From: Meconema thalassinum | Lineage: Eukaryota; Arthropoda; Insecta; Orthoptera; Tettigoniidae | Assembly (NCBI GenBank): GCA_946902985.2 | Contig: OX336389.2 | Coordinates: 789,508,979-789,572,978, forward strand | Direction: 5' to 3' | DNA length: 64,000 nt | Part shown: one piece after another, positions 57,177 through 64,000 of the stretch | Layout: each line of letters opens with the position of its first letter | Position numbering within the stretch: position 1 is the first letter of the stretch | Made by a program: the position numbers and the translations under genes | Notes under the pieces: model-generated | Database searches by the model: none | Told to the model about the DNA's origin: nothing | Seen by the model: only the letters and a program-made list of their open reading frames with translations

Positions 57177-58084
57177 CTCAGGAATTCCTCGGGGTTGCCA
57201 GCTTCCTAACTCACCAGTCATGAGCCCTTGAGGGTGTACCAGAAGTGGTGGGTCTACACACACCCTGCCTCTTTGAGGGCCTTGAGCAGAAGACAGGAGA
57301 TATTATGAAAAGGAAAAGAAGGCAGACCCCTCGAAGAATGAGGGTATCAGGAAAGATGAGACAAAGCCAATTAAGGCGGGAAATTGAAAGACTCCCTAGC
57401 CCTCGGATACCCTAATACAGTCTGGGTCGGAAGAGAACAAGAGTTGACCAAGGGAGGCCGACAGGAAAGAGAACTGAAATGAGCCCGGCACCAGGAAGTA
57501 GAAGCGATGTCAGACTCAGCTGGGGTTCCGTGGTCGCCAACCGACGTCCCACAAGTTGTGAGACCCTGGGGGGGGGGTCAGTTGTGAGAATAGCTTGCTG
57601 ATTCATCGCGTGGTGACTTGAGAGAACTTTCCAGAGCCCGCCGTGTTATTTCCTGCTGTCTATGCTGATGCCAGCACAGGGCCGTTGCGAAACAGTGAGT
57701 GATTCCCGGTCAATCTGTATAGGACGGGGAACCCCGAACGTGTGTCATCATATTTCGTCATCATCTGCGATCATCTCAGGTTCGTGCAGCTTGGACCTAT
57801 ATTCTTTGTCTTTGCCGAGCAGTACGCTCTTTCACTAGACGCATCCAGTACAGGCCTAAGCCAGAAAATAAGGTTGAGACTTTGGAAGACATCGAAACTA
57901 GACACCTGAATTACCTATATCAGTTTTAAAATAACACCATGTTCGTTTAGTAGTCATTTTTTCATTACCTTATTATTATCATCATAAGTGCAAATGACCT
58001 AGATGTTACGCGCATCATACCAATAATCACCGCCGCATAAAGTCTTTCTCGACTGTGATTTTTAAAATATTTATTTTTGGTTGG
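57177..58084. other. Unidentified DNA inside the Helitron
   Basis: GC-richer than its surroundings up to about 57720, with purine-rich stretches (AGAAGACAGGAGATATTATG, GAAAGATGAGACAAAGCC) and a G run at 57568. It has no domain-bearing frame. It could be a captured host fragment or another repeat. Confidence 0.4.
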
Positions 58085-58200
58085 TTGGTTCTTAAGTTTA
58101 GGGGCCGCGACAACGCGGTCATGTAGCCCCGTGTACTTTGGGTGTGTGTAGAATCTGTCTGATAACAGGTGTAAATTGTGATGACTGTATTAGTGTGTGT
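58085..58200 (-). repeat. 3' tail of an S1 SINE
   Basis: GGTCATGTAGCCCCGTGTAC, GTGTGTGTAGAATCTGTCTG and TGTGATGACTGTATTAGTGTG match the tail end of the minus-strand S1 copies at 44205 and 25322. The head is missing. Confidence 0.7.
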
Positions 58201-58384
58201 TATCTGTTTTTTAATTTAAGTACAAACTGAAACTTAGAATTCTTCAAATAGTTCGTACTTTTGCCGCCAAGCGCCACCATCAACGACTACTAGGCCAAGT
58301 TCGGAACTTAGCTACTAGACGCCACTGCAGTCGGCTCTTGGCAACGGACGTAGACATCTATGAGCGTTGTTTACCTATCCAATT

Positions 58385-58582
58385 TAGCTTCACACAGGTG
58401 TAATTAGTGGAAGGTTCTTTAACATGCCATAAATCTGACATGGGACCGCCGGTTTTACTTCCCCTGCATACTGACGGATTTTTAACGCTCTTAAAATATC
58501 CGACGGCTTCGGCCGGGTTTGAACCCGCTATCTTGGGCATAGAAGCTCAGCATGCTACCAAATACGCCACCGAAGCCGCCAT
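58385..58582 (-). repeat. tRNA-derived SINE with S5-like tail
   Basis: On the minus strand: head GGCGGCTTCGGTGGCGTATT, box B GCGGGTTCAAACCCGGCC, tail including GGCATGTTAAAGAACC. The tail resembles S5 (GGCACGTTAAAGATCC) while the head differs. Confidence 0.8.
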
Positions 58583-58974
58583 ATAGTTATTTTTATTTCA
58601 GTACATTGTGTACATTATACGTTGAAGTGTCAATTCAATACCGGTAGTAGTTTCCCTTATCATCCTCATCATAAGAGCAAATGACCTACAGTAGATGTTA
58701 CGCCCATTACACCACCATTAATCACCACACACAATAAGTCTTCCTCGCCTGTGAATTTTGAAATATGTATTTCTATTACGGTAGTTTGTAAGTTTGACGT
58801 GTCAATTCAACAGTAGTTTTTATTATCATCCTTATCAAAAGGGCAAATGACCTAGATATTACTCCCTCATAGTCTTTGGGGGCAAATGACTTAGATTTTA
58901 AGTCCATTATATTTCTAAGGAGACCTTAAAACATTATCATCATTCCACCGGGCGAAGCCGGGTACTACTGCTAG

Positions 58975-59387
58975 TAGTCAATAAACATGCAGTGCTAAAT
59001 TTGTATGATACAAAGGAAGCTTGTTTTGCGTGGAGTGTGGTTGCTGGTTTGTATCCAAAAACGCGAAACGTGAATCATATTTCTTCCTATCCTAATTGCA
59101 GAGATGTTTTAAATTTAGATGATATTCCAATTCCAATGCAAATGAAATATTTAAACAAGTTTGAAAATCAAAACAATATTTCTGTTAATGTGTATGGAGC
59201 ACAATATGATGAAAACAATTGGGTGTGTATGGGAACAAACGAAGTAAAAGGAAAAAAAAAAACATTTACTATTGTACCTTTGTATGTATCAGATAAAGTA
59301 TATGAAAGGAGTGTGGACTTATTGATGCTGCAGATTGGAAACAGTGAGAGTTATCACTTTTGTTGAATTAGAAATCTCGCTCGCCTT
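58975..59387 (+). pseudogene. Polymerase segment after the Helitron, with in-frame stop
   Basis: The same frame as 55529-56105 resumes at 58975 and runs through EACFAWSVVAGLYPK, PNCRDVLNLDDIPIPMQMKY, ENQNNISVNVYGAQYDE and LMLQIGNSESYHFC to a TGA at 59364-59366. The next codons continue in the same phase into the rest of the polymerase (IRNLARLVRSS), so the TGA is a nonsense change in an otherwise open frame. This part matches the conserved region just upstream of the zinc finger and exonuclease in related polymerases. Confidence 0.85.
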
Positions 59388-61217
59388 GTGCGTTCAAGCG
59401 TCACTAGCATTCGTAGACGGATTTATATATGTAGACGATGTTTGTCATATTATTTTCTTGAGGATGAGTTAAATGTTCACTTTGCAGACTGTAAACAGTT
59501 TCCTGTTGCAAAAAGCATATTGCCAACTGTCGAACAAATATTTGTTAATTTTACAGAATTTAAATTTAAAGATACAGTTCCATTTATAATTTATGCAGAC
59601 ACTGAATGCGTTTTGTCTCCTATTTCGTCTTGTTTTCCAAATAGTGACATTCCTAACTCTACATTAACCCATAAACATATTCCTTACAGCATTTCTTTAT
59701 ATCCTCATTGTAATTTTGATAGTGATTTGTGCAGTTTTAAACTCTTTAGGGGTAATAATTGCATAGAATTGTTTGTAAAGGACCTTTATAGTATTGTAGA
59801 TAAACTTCAAACATATTATTTATCAGCTAGACCGGTATTAAAGATGACGGAAAATGAAGAAAGATTATTTTTGTTAAGTAAAATTTGTCATATTTGCGAG
59901 AAACCGATTGCAGATAATGAACTCAAAGTACGCGATCATTGTCACATAACTGGAAAATATAGAGGAAGCGCACACAATAGTTGTAATTTAAATTACAAAG
60001 TAACAAAGGTTCTGCCTATAGCATTTCATAATCTAACGGCCTATGATGGACATTTTATAATTAAAGCAATTTGTGGGAAACAAGATGGTGAGGTGTTACA
60101 TAACCCTGGTCATATAAGTTTGTTAGCAATGAATATGGAACGTTATAAAGGGTTTACAAAGTATGTACGGGTTAAGAATGGATTCATTCAGTTAAGATAT
60201 ATCGATACATATAATTTATTGTCCTGTTCACTAGATCAATGTTCACCTTCGTTAAGTGAAGATTCAAAGCAAATAACTAGACGTTATTTTAATGATGATG
60301 CACAGTTTCGACTTACTGCGAGAAAAGGCGTGTTTCCATATGAATACGTCACAAGTATGGATGTACTTAACGAAACTATATTACCTGAAATATCCAAGTT
60401 TTATAGCAGTCTTTATAATCAAACAATATCGAACGAGGAGTATGAGTTTGCTCAATCGGTGTGGGAAACGGTTTCCTGTCAAACATTAGGAGAATACGCC
60501 GATTTGTATTTAAAAGTAGACACACTTCTTTTGGCGGATGTCTTTGAAAATTTTAGATCGAATGGCATGGAGACGTATGGCATTGATGCAGCTCATTTTT
60601 ACACTGCTCCATCTATGTCTTGGTGTGCAATGAAAAAGATAACCAATGTTCAACTTGAAATGCTTCAAGTTATTGATATGTTACACTTTTTTGAACGATC
60701 TATTCGAGGAGGTAATGTTCAGTGTATAACACGACATGCGATTGCTAATAATAAGTATATGAAAACTTATGATGAGAAAAAACAAGAGTCCTACATAATG
60801 TACCTTGATGTTAATAATAATTTATATGGATATGCTATGATGGAATATCTTCCAACAGATGGCTTTAAATGGGTTGCAAATGTTGAAGGGTTTAATGTTT
60901 TAAATATTGATGATACTTCAGAAATCGGATATATCTTGGAAGTAGATTTGAGTTATCCTCAAGAGTTACATGGCAAACATTCAGATTACCCTCTATGTCC
61001 AGAAAAGTTGACAAAGCTAATGGCTACCCTAGATAATAAAGAACGTTATGTTTTGCATTATAGAATGTTAAAGCAATGTATTCAACTAGGAATGAAATTA
61101 GAACGTATTCACAGAATAATCGAATTAAATCAGAGTCAATGGCTAAAACCATATATTGACGTGAACACAGAGAAACGAAAACAGGCAAAAAATGATTTTG
61201 ATTTATTTTTAAATTGA
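59388..61217 (+). pseudogene. Protein-primed family B DNA polymerase: zinc finger, exonuclease, EndoVII-like module, motif A
   Basis: In order: a CxxC...HxxxC zinc finger (Cys15, Cys18, His31, Cys35 counted from 59388); exonuclease motif I YADTE (Asp71, codon at 59598); a recombination-endonuclease-VII-like module with CHIC and RDHCHITGKYRG...HNSCN (about 59886-60000); exonuclease motif II TAYDGHF (about 60040); motif III YLKVD (about 60515); and polymerase motif A YLDVNNNLYG (about 60801-60830). In a live element it copies the linear genome from a protein primer with 3'-5' proofreading. The frame ends at TGA 61215-61217, just before motif B, through a frameshift at about 61200-61215. The true coding start is upstream at 55529. 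Confidence 0.93.
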
Positions 61218-61999
61218 TGAATAATGCAATTTTTGGTCGTTCACTGATGAATGTGAGTAAGTTAAGGGACATCAAATGGGTTACCAAATGGCATGGAGCC
61301 TATGGTGCTAAGTCTTTAATAGCTAAGGCTAATTTTAAACATAGAATTATATTCGATGAACAATGTATGGTCATTGAGATGAGCAGACTAAAGATTTTTC
61401 ACAATCAACCAGTATATGTTGGTGCATCTATATTAGATTTGTCTAAATGTAAAATGAATGACTTTCATTACAATGTTATTTTAGCAAATCCTGAATCAAA
61501 TGTGAGGTTGTTATACACAGACACCGATAGTTTTTTGTATATATTCTATTATGATATTTATGAGTTCATTAAACAGCATTCAAATTTGTTTGATACTGGA
61601 AACTATGAAAGAAACAATCCTTTTGGCATTGTCAGACAAAATAAAGGTGAAATTGGTTTAATGAAAGATGAACATGCTGGAAGGATTGTTGAAGAATTTG
61701 TGGGGTTAAGACCCAAAACGTATGCAATAAAATTGTGTGAAGAAATGAATAGCTTGTGTAAGGCTAAAGGTATTAAGAAGAGCGTGAGTAAAACTATGAA
61801 TATTGATGAGTATCGAAAGTGTCTTTATAACAGAGATCAAGCCAGCAAAGTTCAAGTTAGTATAATTTCAAAATCTCATTCTGTATTTACAGTTCGGCAA
61901 AATAAGTTGGCAATTTCATCAAACGATGATAAAAGACACATAACTGAAAACGGAATTGTTACTTTACCGTTTGGTCATTTTTCTCTGAAAAATGATTAG
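61214..61999 (+). pseudogene. Polymerase C-terminal part: motifs B and C
   Basis: In a frame shifted relative to the upstream part, it starts at motif B (MNNAIFGRS, 61217 on) and holds the catalytic motif C YTDTDS at about 61513-61530, with both metal-binding Asp. It continues through FVGLRPKTYAIKL and the basic KGIKKSVSK thumb region to a stop at 61997-61999. Everything needed for the palm is present; only the frame break separates it from motif A. Confidence 0.93.
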
Positions 62000-62237
62000 A
62001 AACAAATTTGAGATTAAAGCACTTCATCTCTCTTATTTATTTTATTTCTTTCACACACACACTTTTATTCTGTTAATAATACTAATTTTTGTGTGTTCCT
62101 TTGCTTATGAAAAAGAGAATAAATAATAACCCAAATTTTGTGTGTATTATTTACAACTCCTCCCCCCACCATTGCCATTTTCCTGAAAAAAAAAATATAT
62201 ATATATATAATTACATTATATTACTTATCATTTAGTA
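62000..62237. other. Spacer after the polymerase gene
   Basis: AT-rich, with two AATAAA-type signals (AGAGAATAAATAATAAC at about 62113), a CA run at about 62051-62061, a C run at about 62160 and a TA run at 62198-62208. It may hold the polymerase polyadenylation site and the promoter of the next gene. Confidence 0.45.
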
Positions 62238-62898
62238 ATGGTGCGTTGTAAGAGGAGCAACTCTGCCACTAAATATAAACGATCAGGAAGTGGATCATTA
62301 ATTAGTCGTGTACTTAATAAAACTATTGATAATTTACCTGTGGAATTACACATCCCGGGATATGAATATTGTGGACCAGGAACAAAATTAGAAAAGCGAT
62401 TGATCCGTGGTGATCCAGGAATAAATATATTAGATAAAGCGTGCAAAGAGCACGACATTGCTTACGCAAATCATAAAGATTCAAACAAAAGAAGAGAGGC
62501 TGATGAAAATTTAGCTTCAAAAGCTTGGTCTCGTGTAAAATCTCGTGACGCATCATTAGGAGAGAGAGCGGCTGCACTAACAGTCAGTGGCATAATGATA
62601 GCTAAGTCTAAGCTTGGTGGAGGTAAACGAAAATTAAATATAAAAAAACAAGAAAAGATTAAAAAAAGAGCATCGGAAAAGCAAGGTGGTATTTTACCCC
62701 TACTTCCGATATTTGCAGCCTTGTCGGGCTTGGGGGGGTCTAGCAGGCGGAGCAGCCGGGGTAGCGTCTGCTATAAACAAAGCGAAAGCTGCACAAGAAG
62801 AATTAAAAGAAATGAAAAGACACCATCGAATGATAGAAGCAATGCGAGGAAAAGCAGGTCAAGGCATTTATTTAAATCCTCCTGCATACAAAAGATAA
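62238..62898 (+). pseudogene. Parvovirus-type phospholipase A2 protein, frameshifted in a G run
   Basis: It starts at ATG 62238 (MVRCKRSNSATKYKRSGSGS). The PLA2 domain covers about residues 35-95: the calcium loop YCGPG, then GINILDKACKEHDIAYA with the catalytic His-Asp pair, and ADENLASKAW. This is the arrangement of the parvovirus VP1 unique region, which breaches endosomal membranes. A basic stretch follows (KLGGGKRKLNIKKQEKIKK). After GILPLLPIFAALSGLGG the frame meets seven G (62732-62738); the protein-like sequence then continues one frame over (WGGLAGGAAGVASAINKAKA) to a stop at 62896-62898. The 341-residue frame that stays open past the run reads out-of-frame Ser/Arg-rich sequence until 62898, so it is not the real product. 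Confidence 0.85.
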
Positions 62899-63263
62899 TT
62901 AACCAAATACCAAATAAAGCATTAAGTAATTTCGATTTAGCTAAATACGCACATCAATTAAAGATTCCAAATTTTATAGGAGTCTTTATGCGAGATACGT
63001 TACCAAGACATCCTCGAAAAAATGAAAACTGTATTGTTAACCTTGAACCGATGGTTAAATCTGGTTCACATTGGGTGGCTTTCAGTAAACGAGGTAAATA
63101 CGTGCATTATATTGATAGTATCGGTAATTTAAGACCGCCATTAGAAATTTTAACATATCTTAAAAATTGTTATCTACAATATAATTTTCATTCATATCAA
63201 TCAATTACTTCTTCGATTTGTGGACATTTATGTTTAGTCTTCTGGTATTGTATAAATAAGTGA
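62899..63263 (+). CDS. Adenovirus-type (adenain-like) cysteine protease
   Basis: The segment in the frame open to TGA 63261-63263 gives KALSNFDLAKYAHQLKIPNF, GVFMRDTLPRH, then the catalytic His in GSHWVAF (codon 63068), an Asp in YIDSIG (about 63113) and the catalytic Cys in SSICGHLCLVF (codon about 63219). This His-Asp/Glu-Cys order, with the CGHLC motif, is that of adenain-like C5 proteases of Polintons, adintoviruses and adenoviruses, which mature capsid proteins. No ATG lies before KALSNF in this frame (the first in-frame ATG, at MRDTLP, would still leave the catalytic residues), so start and expression strategy are unclear. It is about 110 residues, short for the family. Confidence 0.82.
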
Positions 63264-63292
63264 AACGCAGACTGTCTTTAAACATTTCAAAG

Positions 63293-63754
63293 ATGGCTTT
63301 CGAAAGACGGATAACTCTTGAAGGTAAAGGCTCAAATATTGATGTTACATTGGAGAACCCGCTTCATCTTGTAGGAGCAGAGTTTTTTGAAATAGGACTT
63401 GCAGGATTGTATACATCTAATTCTATTCGAAATGTTACCAACCGAAATAATAAATTTCGCATTCATTTTACTAAATTTTTGTTATCAATTGATTTAGTGG
63501 TACCACCAGGTATTTATGAATTTGAAGATCTAGCCTCAACATTTGATGATTTACTTAGTTATCACTCATTGTCGAAACTTATAACAAATCATATACAAAC
63601 AACAAATCTTTATTTGGAAGAGGATATAAATGGAAAAGGACGCAACCGTCTTGTTTTGTCTTCTCCGTTTAGTATTGATTTCAGTGTACCCAACAGTGTA
63701 GCAGAGGTTTTAGGTATTGAAAAGAAAGTTTACCCTAAAGAGAATAAAAAATAA
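63293..63754 (+). CDS. Hypothetical, possibly structural protein of the virus-like element
   Basis: From ATG 63293 (MAFERRITLEGKGSNIDV) the frame gives 153 residues; it is open upstream to 63260 but that part overlaps the protease stop. The product is beta-rich: EVGAEFFEIGLAGLYTSNSI-like, KFRIHFTKFLLSIDLVVPPG, YEFEDLASTFDDLL, NRLVLSSPFSIDFSVPNSVA. Proteins of this style follow the protease in related insect elements, and a virion role is possible, but I cannot assign one. The same frame continues after TAA 63752-63754 with protein-like sequence (VKINENNNVLAIKMNDVDTT) and a further stop at about 63882, so the gene was longer and is broken here. Confidence 0.55.
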   Translation: MAFERRITLEGKGSNIDVTLENPLHLVGAEFFEIGLAGLYTSNSIRNVTNRNNKFRIHFTKFLLSIDLVVPPGIYEFEDLASTFDDLLSYHSLSKLITNHIQTTNLYLEEDINGKGRNRLVLSSPFSIDFSVPNSVAEVLGIEKKVYPKENKK

Positions 63755-64000
63755 ATTGAGATTGATCGAAATAGAATCGAAAGTGAAGTAAAAATTAACG
63801 AAAATAATAACGTTTTAGCCATAAAGATGAACGATGTGGATACAACAGTTTTAATAATACCTGATGCTAGCTATACGTTTTAACAATTAAGTGCAAAGAT
63901 TAATGAATTATTACTAGCACATTTATTATCAGTTTTATTAGGTGAAAAAGACAAATTGCCTTCATATATTTATATTCATTATGATTAAGTGTTCTCTAAT
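63755..64000 (+). pseudogene. Continuation of the preceding frame beyond its stop
   Basis: In the same phase: IEIDRNRIESEVKINENNN, VDTTVLIIPDASYTF, a stop at about 63882, then QLSAKINELLLAHLLSVLLG to the window end. The repetition of a beta-rich pattern (NNNVL.I / NRLVLSS) suggests a second copy of the same structural motif. The window ends here. Confidence 0.45.

Larger units (their letters stand above)
56106..58974 (+). mobile_element. Non-autonomous Helitron inserted in the polymerase gene
   Basis: It starts TCTATATATATAAAGCAC (56106) after an A, and ends in CCGGGCGAAGCCGGGTACTA followed by CTGCTAG (58971-58974 is CTAG) before a T. The TC start, the short hairpin (CCGG...CCGG) about 10 bp from the end, the CTRR-type end and insertion between A and T are Helitron hallmarks. 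It holds no Rep/helicase but a 128-bp tandem array, unidentified DNA and two SINE pieces. The 3' end resembles that of the Helitron at 41704 (CGGGCGAAGCC). Confidence 0.85.
53776..64000 (+). mobile_element. Endogenous virus-like element (Polinton/adintovirus-like), continues past the window
   Basis: All genes are on the + strand: small ORFs 1 and 2, protein-primed family B DNA polymerase, PLA2 protein, cysteine protease, and a further protein cut by later stops. Protein-primed PolB with an adenovirus-type protease is characteristic of Polintons/Mavericks and adintoviruses. No integrase, packaging ATPase or major capsid protein is visible, but they may lie to the right. The left end has short tandem repeats and starts inside a SINE. 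A 2.87-kb Helitron interrupts the polymerase. Assignment to a named family is not possible from this part alone. Confidence 0.85.

Noticed and set aside
62238..63263. Single 341-residue PLA2-protease fusion protein
   Set aside because: The middle part (about 62740-62898) is read out of frame, and the protein-like sequence there is in another frame ending at 62898.

Overview
The window looks like intergenic DNA from a large, repeat-rich animal genome, most likely an insect. I infer this from several unrelated tRNA-derived SINE families, decayed RTE-like LINEs, Tc1 and Helitron elements, and a Polinton/adintovirus-like relic. The species cannot be fixed from the sequence; a polyneopteran such as a cricket or katydid is a guess from the style of the SINEs. 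I found no convincing host protein-coding gene, rRNA, functional tRNA or CRISPR array.

Layout. 1-2.4 kb: 3' part of a dead LINE (+). 2.4-3.4 kb: two minisatellites, one carrying a TGACGTCA motif in most units. 6.8-8.2 kb: a 41-bp satellite with a palindromic core. 9.4-19.0 kb: an LTR-retrotransposon-like element with direct repeats above 3 kb flanking a degenerate gag-only interior. 19-28 kb: SINEs and unclassified DNA, a 15-bp minisatellite at 26.7 kb, and a 628-bp Harbinger-type MITE at 27.95 kb carrying a MADF-like ORF. 28.7-31.9 kb: a nearly complete but dead LINE (-). 35.2 kb: a hammerhead-ribozyme-like fold. 37.7-39.8 kb: a 5'-truncated LINE inside a TATG microsatellite. 40-48.8 kb: degenerate tandem repeats, small Helitrons and SINEs. 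48.9-53.6 kb: two near-identical, full-length Tc1-like transposons with intact transposases in opposite orientation.

The most interesting region is 53.8-64 kb, running off the right edge. It is an endogenous virus-like element on the + strand with two small upstream ORFs, a protein-primed family B DNA polymerase with an embedded endonuclease-VII-like zinc module, a parvovirus-type phospholipase A2 protein, an adenovirus-type cysteine protease and the start of a further, possibly structural, protein. A 2.87-kb Helitron sits inside the polymerase reading frame at an exact A/T target. The polymerase otherwise shows one internal stop and one frameshift, and the PLA2 gene one frameshift in a G run. 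The element starts precisely where a SINE is cut, so the SINE was probably its target.

The genes of the virus-like element would act together in replication (polymerase), capsid maturation (protease) and membrane penetration (PLA2). Everything else is mobile or satellite DNA, with nesting that gives a relative age order.
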